From assembly GCF_035917455.1 (NCBI RefSeq), contig NZ_CP109078.1, positions 7,238,001 to 7,302,000 on the forward strand: a stretch of DNA of 64,000 nucleotides, given 5' to 3'. The DNA is from Micromonospora sp. NBC_01796. GTDB lineage: Bacteria > Actinomycetota > Actinomycetes > Mycobacteriales > Micromonosporaceae. Below are positions 1 to 8,376 of this stretch, one piece after another. Position 1 is the first letter of the stretch. Each line of letters begins with the position of its first letter. The notes under the pieces were generated by a model. The model was not told where the DNA came from. It was given only the letters and a program-made list of their open reading frames with translations, and did no database searches. The translations under genes and the position numbers were made by a program.

Positions 1-32
1 CAATGATCTAGACCTTGTGCTCGTCGGCCGGC

Positions 33-38
33 TACCTT
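33..38 (+). promoter_or_regulatory. Possible -10 element of a leaderless promoter
   Basis: The hexamer TACCTT lies 7 bases before the ATG of the short leader ORF, and no Shine-Dalgarno sequence precedes that ATG. This spacing fits a leaderless transcript whose first base is the start codon. A -35 box is not convincing. This is inference from spacing only. Confidence 0.3.
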
Positions 39-45
39 CGGCGCC

Positions 46-117
46 ATGAATCGGAGCATCCGCCTGGTCCGGCGCCGCTTCGTCGACTACCAGCGGGTCT
101 GCAGCAGCAGCTGTTGA
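46..117 (+). CDS. Cysteine-containing leader peptide, 23 residues
   Basis: This ORF is too short for usual gene callers. It encodes a basic peptide starting MNRSIRLVRRR, continuing FVDYQRV and ending CSSSC before TGA. Short peptides of the type R-x-H/F-V-D-x-x-R-V-x-S-A-L-C are annotated upstream of sulfur genes in many actinomycetes as putative leader peptides. Cysteine-tract leaders that act by ribosome-mediated attenuation are known in mycobacteria. The two Cys codons sit at positions 19 and 23, just before the stop. It lies about 300 bases upstream of a monooxygenase and importer operon, with a strong hairpin between them. The inferred role is sensing of charged Cys-tRNA; the peptide itself probably has no other function. 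Confidence 0.6.
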   Translation: MNRSIRLVRRRFVDYQRVCSSSC

Positions 118-333
118 CGCCGCTGGCGACGTGGCCGACACCCCGGCCCCCGTCCCATCCCGGTTGATCGGCCCGCCCGGCCGTCCCGTTCGGACGGCGT
201 CGCGGTCACCCTCGCTCCCGAACCTTCCCCGCCTGGCGGTGCCGGCGTGCCGCAGCGTCGCGCACGCGCACCACCGCCGCCGTATCCGGTGCACCGCGAC
301 GACGCGGGCCACCGTGTCCGGGATTCCCGATCG

Positions 334-357
334 AACCGCCGGGTGCCACCGGCGGTT
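334..357 (+). promoter_or_regulatory. Hairpin in leader region, possible attenuator
   Basis: A perfect 9-bp stem (AACCGCCGG / CCGGCGGTT) with a 6-base loop lies between the cysteine leader peptide and the first structural gene. There is no U-tract, so it could be a Rho-type or translational attenuator rather than an intrinsic terminator. The rest of 118-414 shows no convincing coding sequence. Confidence 0.35.
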
Positions 358-414
358 GCCGCCCGCGCGGAAGCCGTACCGCCCCGCCGCGATCGATCCT
401 CGAAAGGACCGACC

Positions 415-1662
415 GTGCCAAGTCTGCTGCCCATCGCCCCACCCTCCGGCGCCGGCCCGCTCGCCGGCCCCCGACCGTCCGACGACGACCCGGCGCGACA
501 CTGGCTCCGGATCACCCGTCGCGTCGCCACCGAACTCGCCACCGACGCCAACGCCCGCGACCACGCCAACCAGCCACCGTTCACCGAGGTCAAGCTGCTG
601 CGCGAGGCCGGACTGCTGACCCTGCTGATCGCCGCCGACCGGGGCGGCGGCGGGCAGGGCTGGCCGACGGCGTACGCGGTGGTCCGGGAACTTGCCCGCG
701 CGGACGGCTCGATCGCCCAGTTGCTCGGCTACCACTACTGGAAGTTCGGTCGGCGCCCGCTCGCCGACGATCCGGAGGTGACCGAGCGGCTGGAGCGCGA
801 AACCGTCACGCACGGCTGGTTCTGGGGCGGCACCGGGACTCCGCTCGACGCCGACCTGGAGGTCCGCCCGGACGGGTCCGGCTACTGGCTCAACGGTCGC
901 AAGACCTTCGCCACCGGAGCCCGGGTGGCGGACCGGATCGCCGCCTTCGCCACGCACGCCGAAACCGGCGAGCGGCTGCGGATCGTGGTGGATCCACGGT
1001 GGCCGGGGGTGGTCCGGCCGGACGACTGGGATAGCCTGGGTCAGCGCCTCTCGGCCAGCGGCAGCGTCGAGTTCCGGGACGTGCCGATCACCGCCCGGGA
1101 CGTGGTGGGCACCCTGCCGCCCACGGGCGTCGAACTGCCCCCGCACCAGACCCTGACCATCCCGTCCAACCAGGTGCTGTTCCAGAACCTCTACCTCGGG
1201 GTGGCCGAGGGCGCCCTGCTGGCGGCCCGCGACTACACCCGTACCCGGAGTCGGGCCTGGACCAACAGCGGGCTGGACAGCGCCACCGAGGACCCCTACG
1301 TGCTGGCCACCTACGGCGAACTGGTGGCCCGGCTGCAGGCCGCATCGGCCCTGGTGGACCAGGCGGTGACGGCGATCGAGTGGGCCCACGCCAGGGGCGG
1401 GGACCTGACCGCGCGGGAACGCGGCGAGGTGGCCGCCCTGATCTCCGCCGGCAAGATCGTCTCGACCCGGGTGGCACTGGACGCCACCGCGCGGGTCTTC
1501 GACCTCACCGGCGCCCGATCCACCGCCCGGTCGGTCGGGCTGGACCGGTTCTGGCGCGACGTGCGCACGCACACCCTGCACGACCCGGTCGCCTACAAGC
1601 AGCGCGAACTCGGCGACTTCTTCCTCAACGACACCGTCGTCACGCCGACGGCGTACTCCTGA
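415..1662 (+). CDS. Acyl-CoA dehydrogenase-like flavin monooxygenase (DszC/SfnC type)
   Basis: This 415-residue protein has the acyl-CoA dehydrogenase fold. The GTG at 415 is chosen because GAAAGGA precedes it by about 6 bases; the open frame extends further upstream without a good start. The segment GSIAQLLGYHYW near residue 100 and the overall length match the branch that contains dibenzothiophene monooxygenase DszC and the SfnB/SfnC sulfur-acquisition oxidoreductases, which use reduced flavin and O2 to oxidise sulfur compounds. It opens an operon with an oligopeptide-type importer and a second flavin monooxygenase, and it lies behind a cysteine leader peptide. This favours organosulfur oxidation over fatty-acid oxidation. 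The substrate is unknown. No flavin reductase gene is adjacent in this operon. Confidence 0.8.
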   Translation: MPSLLPIAPPSGAGPLAGPRPSDDDPARHWLRITRRVATELATDANARDHANQPPFTEVKLLREAGLLTLLIAADRGGGGQGWPTAYAVVRELARADGSIAQLLGYHYWKFGRRPLADDPEVTERLERETVTHGWFWGGTGTPLDADLEVRPDGSGYWLNGRKTFATGARVADRIAAFATHAETGERLRIVVDPRWPGVVRPDDWDSLGQRLSASGSVEFRDVPITARDVVGTLPPTGVELPPHQTLTIPSNQVLFQNLYLGVAEGALLAARDYTRTRSRAWTNSGLDSATEDPYVLATYGELVARLQAASALVDQAVTAIEWAHARGGDLTARERGEVAALISAGKIVSTRVALDATARVFDLTGARSTARSVGLDRFWRDVRTHTLHDPVAYKQRELGDFFLNDTVVTPTAYS

Positions 1663-1697
1663 TCGGACAACCCCCAGTGAACAGCCAAGGAGCCTCC

Positions 1698-3371
1698 GTG
1701 CGCGTACGACGCAAGATGCAAAGCCTGGCCGGTGTGGCCGTACTCGCCCTGCTCGCCGGGTGCGGGGCGGGCGGTGGTGCGACCGCCGGGCCGGGCACGG
1801 CCAACGAGCCGGCCAGAGGTGCCGCGCTCAACGCCGAGGGGACCCCGGTCTCCGGCGGGACGCTGCGACTGTCGATGAACACCGACCCGCTCTGCCTGGA
1901 CCCGCACGCCATCTCCTCCGACGTGGAGCAGATCTTCGGCCACATCCTCACCGACAACCTGATCTACCTGGACGAGCAGGGGCAGCCCGGCCCGTACCTG
2001 GCCGAGTCGTGGCAGATCTCGCCGGACGGCCGGACCTACACCTTCAAGCTGCGCCAGGGTGTGACGTTCAGCGACGGGACCCCGTTCGACGCCGAGGCGG
2101 TCCGGGTGAACTTCGAGCACATGCTCGACCCGACCACCCGCTCACCGCTGGCCGGACCGTACATCGCCCCGTACAAGGACAGTAGGATCATCGATCCTTA
2201 CACCATCGAGGTGCACCTGAGCGTTCCGTACAGCCCGTTCCTGGACGTCCTCGCCCAGGGCTGGCTCGGCCTGCTCTCGCCGAAGGCGATCAACGAGACC
2301 ACCCCGGCGCAGCTCTGCGAGAAGCCGATCGGCTCCGGCCCGTTCGTGCTCACCGGCTACACCAAGAACCAGGGCGTGACGTTCGTCAGGCGCCCCGGCT
2401 ACAACTGGGCGCCGCCGCAGCTCAAGCAGACCGGCGAGGCGAAGCTCGACGGCATCGAGGTGTCCTGGGTCGGCCAGGACGCGGTCCGGTTCAACTCCCT
2501 CACCGGCGGGCAGTACGAGGCCACCGGCTACGTCCCGGCGCAGAACGCCGCCGCACTGAAGAACAACCCCAACTTCGTGTACGCCAACGTCAACCGGATC
2601 GGGCTGCCGTACACGGTGGAGTTCAACACCTCCCGCGCCCCGTTCGACAACCTCGACGTACGCCGGGCGTTCGCGGCGGCGGTCAACGTGCCGGCGATCG
2701 TGCAGACCCTCGGCTTCGGCGAACGGCAGCAGTCGACCAGCTACGTCGACCGGGTCACCAAGTACTACGACCCGGCCGTCAAGCTGCCCGGCTTCGACCC
2801 GAAGCTGGCCAACCAGTTGCTCGACCAGGCCGGGTGGACCTCCCGCAACGGCGACGGCTACCGGACCAGGGACGGCAGGGAACTCGTCGTGCAGTGGCCG
2901 GTCAGCCAGGCCGGTACGGTCAGCCCGATCTTCGACCTGATCCAGGCCCAGGTGAAGTCCGTCGGCATCCGGGTGAACATCCAACTCCTGCCGTCGACCC
3001 AGGTCACCACCCTGCGCTACGCCGGTGACTACGACCTCACGTACGGCGTCTGGCACACCAACACCCCGGACGTGCTCTACATCAAGTACGCCAGCTTCAG
3101 CATCCCGAACTCCAAGCGCCTGGGCCAGAACACCTCGCACCTGTCCGACCCGCAGGTCGACCAGTGGCTGGACCAGGCCCGGCAGACCACCGACCAGGCC
3201 ACCCAGCAGAAGCTCTACAGCCAGGTCCAGGGTCGCCTCGCGCAACTCGTACCCGGTATCCCGGTCTACGACAACTCGGTCCTCTGGGCGTTCAGCCGGA
3301 AACTGCACAACGTCTCGGTCGACACCTCGCACGGCACCCCCCTGTTCACCTACGCCTGGCTGGAGAAGTAG
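1698..3371 (+). CDS. ABC importer substrate-binding lipoprotein, family 5 (oligopeptide/nickel type)
   Basis: This 557-residue extracytoplasmic solute-binding protein belongs to family 5 (DppA/OppA/NikA). The GTG at 1698 follows AAGGAG; an alternative GTG at 1677 lacks a ribosome binding site. The N-terminus is a lipoprotein signal, with basic residues, a hydrophobic stretch and the lipobox LAGC near residues 18-21. The mature domain has the typical beginning GGTLRLSMNTDP and the segment YLAESWQISPDGRTYTFKLR seen in this family. The stop codon overlaps the start of the permease gene by one base (TAGTG). The monooxygenases around it suggest a sulfur-containing substrate rather than peptides, but the sequence does not define the ligand. 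Confidence 0.9.
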   Translation: MRVRRKMQSLAGVAVLALLAGCGAGGGATAGPGTANEPARGAALNAEGTPVSGGTLRLSMNTDPLCLDPHAISSDVEQIFGHILTDNLIYLDEQGQPGPYLAESWQISPDGRTYTFKLRQGVTFSDGTPFDAEAVRVNFEHMLDPTTRSPLAGPYIAPYKDSRIIDPYTIEVHLSVPYSPFLDVLAQGWLGLLSPKAINETTPAQLCEKPIGSGPFVLTGYTKNQGVTFVRRPGYNWAPPQLKQTGEAKLDGIEVSWVGQDAVRFNSLTGGQYEATGYVPAQNAAALKNNPNFVYANVNRIGLPYTVEFNTSRAPFDNLDVRRAFAAAVNVPAIVQTLGFGERQQSTSYVDRVTKYYDPAVKLPGFDPKLANQLLDQAGWTSRNGDGYRTRDGRELVVQWPVSQAGTVSPIFDLIQAQVKSVGIRVNIQLLPSTQVTTLRYAGDYDLTYGVWHTNTPDVLYIKYASFSIPNSKRLGQNTSHLSDPQVDQWLDQARQTTDQATQQKLYSQVQGRLAQLVPGIPVYDNSVLWAFSRKLHNVSVDTSHGTPLFTYAWLEK

Positions 3372-4327
3372 TGGCGGCCCGGGCGGAACGGGCCCGCGCG
3401 CAGGTCAGACGGATCGGCGCCCGGGTGCTCGCCGGGGTCGGGGTGCTCTGGGGGGCGGCGACGCTGTCCTTCCTCGCCCTGCACGCGACCGCCGGCGACG
3501 CCGCGCTGGCGACCGTCGCCGGTGACGGCGCCAACCCCACCCAGGCCGTCCTGGAACGGGTACGCCAGGACTACGGGCTGGACCTGCCGCTGCACCGGCA
3601 GTACCTGAACTACCTCGGCAACCTGCTCACCGGTGATCTCGGTGAGTCGTACCAGCAGCGGATCTCGGTCACCCGGGCGATCGGGGAGCAACTCGGCCCC
3701 ACCGTCGCCCTGGCGCTCAGCGCCGCGCTGCTGGCCCTGGTCCTGGCGGTCACCGTGGCGGTCCTCACCGCCGGCCGCCGTCGCTGGGTACGGTCGACCG
3801 CCTCCGGTGTCGAGGTGGTGATCGCCTCCTTCCCGACGTTCGTCCTCGGCCTGCTGCTCCTGATCGTCTTCTCGTTCCGGACCGGGTGGTTCCCGGTCTC
3901 CGGCAACGACGGCTTCTCCGCCCTGGTCCTGCCCGCGGTCACCCTGGCCCTGCCGATCGCCGCGGTGCTCGGCCAGGTGCTGCGCGCCGAACTCGAGGAC
4001 GTCCTGGAGCAGCCGTTCATCCTCACCGCCCGCACCCGCGGCATGCGCGACACGGCGGTACGCGTACGGCACGCCCTGCGGCACGCGCTGATCCAGATCG
4101 TCACCATGTCCGGCTACATGATCGGCACCCTGCTCGGCGGCGCGGTGATCACCGAGACCCTGTTCGTCCGCCGGGGCGTCGGGCAGCTCATGCTGACCGC
4201 CGTCACCACCAAGGACATTCCGCTGGTGCTCGGGGTGGTGCTCTTCGCCGCCGCCGTCTACGTGGTGGTGAACCTGGTCGTCGACATCGTCTACGGCCTG
4301 GTCGACCCGAGGGTGGTGACGGCGTGA
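3371..4327 (+). CDS. ABC importer permease, DppB type
   Basis: This 318-residue inner-membrane permease of the binding-protein-dependent transport family has about six membrane segments. The first covers residues 14-32, and a cytoplasmic EAA-like loop lies around LEQPFILTARTRGM (residues 211-224), which contacts the ATPase. The GTG start overlaps the stop of the binding-protein gene. The next permease begins inside this gene's stop codon (GTGA at 4324-4327), so translation is coupled. It forms the channel as a heterodimer with the following DppC-type protein. Confidence 0.9.
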   Translation: MAARAERARAQVRRIGARVLAGVGVLWGAATLSFLALHATAGDAALATVAGDGANPTQAVLERVRQDYGLDLPLHRQYLNYLGNLLTGDLGESYQQRISVTRAIGEQLGPTVALALSAALLALVLAVTVAVLTAGRRRWVRSTASGVEVVIASFPTFVLGLLLLIVFSFRTGWFPVSGNDGFSALVLPAVTLALPIAAVLGQVLRAELEDVLEQPFILTARTRGMRDTAVRVRHALRHALIQIVTMSGYMIGTLLGGAVITETLFVRRGVGQLMLTAVTTKDIPLVLGVVLFAAAVYVVVNLVVDIVYGLVDPRVVTA

Positions 4328-5208
4328 CGGCGCTCGACGTACCCGTGGCGGCGCTGCCGTCGGCGACCACCCCGACCGCCCGGCGGCGGCGGTCCCGGCG
4401 CCGGTCGGTCCGTCCCGGTGTCGCCCTCGCGGCGGTCTTCCTCGTCCTGCTGGTGGTCGCGGCGCTGGTGCCGGACTGGCTGGCGCCGCAGGATCCGCTG
4501 GTGCTCAGCCCGGACGGCGCGTTCCTGCCGCCCGGTCCGGGGCACCTGCTCGGCACCGACCAGACCGGTCGCGACGTGCTCAGCCGGATCATCCACGGCG
4601 CCCGCCCCACCCTCATCCTCGGGCTCGGGGCGACCGCGCTCGCGGTCACCGGCGGCACCCTGCTCGGCCTGCTCGCCGGCATCGGCGGCCGGTTCGTCGA
4701 GGGCACCCTGATGCGGCTGGTCGACGTCGCGTTGGCGGTGCCGGACCTGCTGCTGGCCCTGGTCGTGATCACCCTGGTCGGTACCGGCACCACCAACGTG
4801 CTGTTCGCGGTGGCCTTCGCCAGCGTTCCGTACTACGCCCGGATCGTCCGCGCCCAGGTACACGTCGTCCGCCGGGCCACGTACGTCGAGGCGGCCACCA
4901 CCCTCGGCCTGAGCCGCTCGGCGGTGATCGCCCGGCACGTGCTGCCGAACGCGCTCAAGCCGCTGGTGGTGCTGGCCACGATCCGGATCGGCGACGCGAT
5001 CGCCAACGGGGCGTCGCTGAGCTTCCTCGGCCTCGGCACCCCGCCACCGGCGGCCGAGTGGGGCAGCATGCTCTCCACCGGCATCCAGTACATCTCCAAC
5101 GACTGGTTCATGCTCGCCGTACCCGGTCTGGCCATCACCCTGACCGTGCTCTCGGTGACGGTGGTCGGCCGGGACCTGCGGCGCCGCTCCGAGGGGAGGG
5201 CCTCCTGA
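4324..5208 (+). CDS. ABC importer permease, DppC type
   Basis: This 294-residue permease has the DppC layout: a basic N-terminal tail (RRRRSRRRS), a first membrane helix near residues 33-50, then the motif LLGTDQTGRDVLSRIIHGAR that marks the beginning of the DppC domain. The EAA loop is around YVEAATTLGLSRSAVIARHVLPN. Start and stop both overlap neighbouring genes (GTGA upstream, TGATG downstream), showing a tightly coupled operon. It should pair with the upstream DppB-type subunit. Confidence 0.9.
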   Translation: MTALDVPVAALPSATTPTARRRRSRRRSVRPGVALAAVFLVLLVVAALVPDWLAPQDPLVLSPDGAFLPPGPGHLLGTDQTGRDVLSRIIHGARPTLILGLGATALAVTGGTLLGLLAGIGGRFVEGTLMRLVDVALAVPDLLLALVVITLVGTGTTNVLFAVAFASVPYYARIVRAQVHVVRRATYVEAATTLGLSRSAVIARHVLPNALKPLVVLATIRIGDAIANGASLSFLGLGTPPPAAEWGSMLSTGIQYISNDWFMLAVPGLAITLTVLSVTVVGRDLRRRSEGRAS

Positions 5209-6872
5209 TGGCCGACCCACTGCTCACCGTGGAGAACCTCCGGGTCGACTTCGACGGGGTGACCGTGGTCGACGGGATCTCCTTCACCATCGGCCGGGGC
5301 GAGTGCCTGGCCCTGGTGGGGGAGTCCGGTTCCGGCAAGAGCGTCACCTCGCGCAGCCTGGTCGGCCTGACCGGCACCGGCGCCCGGGTACGCGTCGACC
5401 GGCTCGACTTCGAGGGTGAGGACCTGACCCGGCTCTCCCAGCGGCGATGGCGTCGGATCCGGGGAGCGCGGATCGGGTTCGTGCTCCAGGACGCGCTCTC
5501 CTCGCTGGACGGGCTCCGCCCGATCGGGCGGGAGGTCGCCGAACCGCTGGCCCTGCACACCCGGCTCACCCGTACGGCTCGGCAGCGGCGGGTGGTCGAA
5601 CTGCTCGCCTCGGTCGGCGTACCGGAGCCGGAGGTGCGGGCCCGGCAGTATCCGTACCAGCTCTCCGGCGGGCTGCGGCAGCGGGCGTTGATCGCCTCCG
5701 CGATTGCCTGCGCGCCGCGGCTGCTGATCGCCGACGAGCCGACCACCGCCCTGGACGCCACCGTGCAGGCTCAGGTGCTGGCCCTGCTGGAGACGTTGAA
5801 GACGAGCGAGGGCGGCATGCTGGTGGTCAGCCACGACCTGGCGGTGGTGGCCCGGCTCGCCGACCGGATCGCGGTGATGCGCGACGGTGTGATCGTCGAG
5901 CAGGGGCCGACCGCGCAGGTCCTCGGCGATCCCCGCCACGACTACACCCGGGCGCTGCTGGCCGCCGTGCCCGGCACCCGTCCGAAGGGCACCCGGCTCT
6001 CCGCCGGACGGGTCGCCCCCGAGCCCGCCGCGGGCCAGACCGTCACCGGTGCGTCGGCGCCCGGCGGGTCGCCCGGCCGGTCGCCCGGCGGGGACGTGGT
6101 CGAGGCGCGCGGGCTGAGCAAGTCGTTCCTCGGGCCGGACGGGGTCCGCCGCACCGTGGTCTCCGACGTCTCCTTCACCCTCGGCCAGGGCCGGACCCTC
6201 GGCATCGTCGGCGAGTCCGGTTCCGGCAAGACCACCACGGCCCGGATGGTGCTCGGGGTGGAGCAGCCCGACGCGGGGGAGGTACGCCTGCACGGCCGCG
6301 ACTGGGTTGGCCTCGGTCACGCCGAGCGGCGCCGGGAACGGCGCCGGCTACAGGTCATCTACCAGGATCCGCTCAGCTCGTTCGACCCGCGCTACACCGT
6401 CGAGCGGGTGATCGGTGAGGCACTCGGGGTGATCGGCCATCCGCGGGGCGCCGGGCGCCGGGACCGGACCGTCGAACTGCTCGAACAGGTCGGCCTGGAC
6501 GCCGGTTACCTCGGCCGGCGACCGCTGGAGATGTCCGGCGGGCAACGGCAGCGGGTGGCGATCGCGCGGGCGCTCGCCCCCGAGCCCGAGGTGATCGTCT
6601 GCGACGAGCCGGTCTCCGCGCTGGACGTCTCGGTCCAGGCGCAGGTGCTCGACCTCCTCGCCGACCTGCAACAACGGCTCGGGGTGTCGTACCTGTTCAT
6701 CTCGCACGACCTGGGCGTCATCCACCACGTCAGCGACCGGGTGCTGGTGATGAAAGACGGCCGGGTGGTCGAGGCCGGTGACACCGCGCAGATCTTCGCG
6801 CACCCGCAGCACGAGTACACCCGTGCCCTCCTCGCCGCCGTGCCCCGACTGCACCCGACCAGATCCGCCTAG
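5208..6872 (+). CDS. ABC importer ATPase with two fused nucleotide-binding domains (DppD-DppF type)
   Basis: This 554-residue protein carries two complete ABC domains in one chain, equivalent to DppD and DppF. Domain 1 has Walker A GESGSGKS near residue 41, signature LSGGLRQR and Walker B LLIADEPTTALD. Domain 2 has Walker A GESGSGKT near residue 335, signature MSGGQRQR and Walker B VIVCDEPVSALD. Each domain ends with the oligopeptide-type tail HDYTRALLAAVP or HEYTRALLAAVP. The linker around residues 265-295 is Gly/Pro/Ser-rich. The ATG overlaps the permease stop. It powers the family-5 importer encoded just upstream. Confidence 0.92.
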   Translation: MADPLLTVENLRVDFDGVTVVDGISFTIGRGECLALVGESGSGKSVTSRSLVGLTGTGARVRVDRLDFEGEDLTRLSQRRWRRIRGARIGFVLQDALSSLDGLRPIGREVAEPLALHTRLTRTARQRRVVELLASVGVPEPEVRARQYPYQLSGGLRQRALIASAIACAPRLLIADEPTTALDATVQAQVLALLETLKTSEGGMLVVSHDLAVVARLADRIAVMRDGVIVEQGPTAQVLGDPRHDYTRALLAAVPGTRPKGTRLSAGRVAPEPAAGQTVTGASAPGGSPGRSPGGDVVEARGLSKSFLGPDGVRRTVVSDVSFTLGQGRTLGIVGESGSGKTTTARMVLGVEQPDAGEVRLHGRDWVGLGHAERRRERRRLQVIYQDPLSSFDPRYTVERVIGEALGVIGHPRGAGRRDRTVELLEQVGLDAGYLGRRPLEMSGGQRQRVAIARALAPEPEVIVCDEPVSALDVSVQAQVLDLLADLQQRLGVSYLFISHDLGVIHHVSDRVLVMKDGRVVEAGDTAQIFAHPQHEYTRALLAAVPRLHPTRSA

Positions 6873-6882
6873 CCATATCACC

Positions 6883-6902
6883 TAGCCTCCTAGGATGCGC
6901 TA
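6883..6902. promoter_or_regulatory. CTAGC-TCCTAGGATGCG-TAC promoter/operator motif, copy 1
   Basis: The segment CTAGCCTCCTAGGATGCGCT contains the palindrome TCCTAGGA (6888-6895) and a possible -10 hexamer TAGGAT (6891-6896). It lies about 40-60 bases before the NtaA-like monooxygenase start. A near-identical copy is at 17894-17913. It could be an internal promoter for the second half of the operon, a regulator site, or both. Confidence 0.45.
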
Positions 6903-6942
6903 CGGGGCGAGGGGTTCGCCACACTCACGAAGGACACCGAAG

Positions 6943-8376
6943 ATGACCGCTGACCCCGCCAAGAAGAAGATCCACGTCAACCTGTTCGAGATGAACTGCG
7001 TCGGACACATCTCGCACGGCCTCTGGGTGCACGAGGACAACAACCGGCACCGCTTCAACGACATCGAGTTCTGGACCGAGCTGGCCGAACTGCTCGAGTA
7101 CGGCACCTTCGACGCGGTCTTCCTTGCCGACGTGATCGGCGCGTACGACGGGTTCCGGTCCGGTCCGGAGACGGCGCTGCGCGAGGCGGTGCAGATCCCG
7201 AACAACGATCCGCTGCTGGTCATCCCGGCGATGGCGGCGGTCACCCGCAACCTCGGGTTCGCGGCCACCTTCTCCACCACCTACGAACCGCCGTTCGCGT
7301 TCGCCCGCCGGATGAGCACCCTGGACCACCTGACGAAGGGGAGGGTGGCGTGGAACGTGGTCACCTCGTACCTGCCGAACGCGGCCCGTAACTTCGGCCT
7401 GCCCGACGAGGTGGAGCACGACCGCCGGTACGCGATCGCCGACGAGTACCTCGACGTCCTCTACAAGCTGTGGGAGGGCTCGTGGGACGATGATGCGGTG
7501 ATCACGGACCGCGCCGACCGGGTGTACACCGACCCAGCGAAGGTCCGCTATATCAACCACGTCGGGGAGCACTACCGGGTCGCCGGCCCGCACCTGTCGC
7601 AGCCGTCCCGGCAGCGGACCCCGGTGATCTACCAGGCGGGCGCCTCCGATGCCGGCAAGGAGTTCGCCGCCCGGCACGCGGAGGCGGTCTTCACCGGTGG
7701 CAGCACCCTGGACGAGGTGCGGGCGAACGTCGAGGACACCCGCAGCCGGGCCAAGGCGTACGGGCGTGACCCGGAGCACATCAAGTTCCTCGCCGGTGCG
7801 GCGGTGATCGTCGGGCGTACCGACGCCGAGGTGGACCGGAAGGTGGCGGAGTTCCGGCGGTTGCGCAGCGTCGACGGTCATCTCGCGCACGCCGGCGCCG
7901 GACTGGACTGGACCCGCTACCCGCGAGCCGAGCGGATCGGCGACATCATCGCCCGGCAGGACCCCGGCTACCAGCGGCTCGGTCGCCGCTACCGGCCGGA
8001 GCAGACCGTCGGTGAGGTGCTCGACCAGATCGGCTCGTTCAACCGGGGCCCGTTCTTCGTCGCCGGCACCCCGAAGGTGGTCGCCGACGAGTTGGAGCGG
8101 TGGGTCGACACCGGCGGCATCGACGGGATCAACCTGCGCCAGTTCCTCACCCCGGGTACCGCCGAGGACTTCATCGAGCTGGTCGTACCGGAGCTGCGGC
8201 GCCGGGGTCGCTACCGCGAGTCGTACGACGACGGTGAGACGCTGCGCGAGCGCCTGTTCGGGGCCGGGCAGGCCCGCCTGTACGACGTGCACCCGGGCGC
8301 CCGCTACCGGGACCCGGCGCAGTTGTCGGTGCCGGCGACCCCGCTGCGGGTGAGTACGGCGGGCAGCCCGGCGTGA
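6943..8376 (+). CDS. FMN-dependent monooxygenase, NtaA/SnaA/DszA family
   Basis: This 477-residue enzyme belongs to the luciferase-like superfamily, NtaA/SnaA/DszA/SoxA branch. These enzymes use FMNH2 from a separate reductase to oxidise substrates such as nitrilotriacetate or dibenzothiophene sulfone. The start [12 protein letters not shown], followed later by [37 protein letters not shown], is characteristic. The ATG at 6943 follows GAAGGAC. There are 70 bases between the ATPase stop and this start, with a possible internal promoter, so it may be expressed both with and apart from the importer. Its stop overlaps the next gene by GTGA. Together with the DszC-like enzyme at the operon start, it suggests a two-step oxidative desulfurisation. 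The substrate is not determined. Confidence 0.85.
   Translation: [477 protein letters not shown]

Noticed and set aside
415-1662. Reading of the first enzyme as a fatty acyl-CoA dehydrogenase
   Set aside because: The GYHYW segment and the context of importer, NtaA-like enzyme and Cys leader point to the DszC/SfnC sulfur branch.
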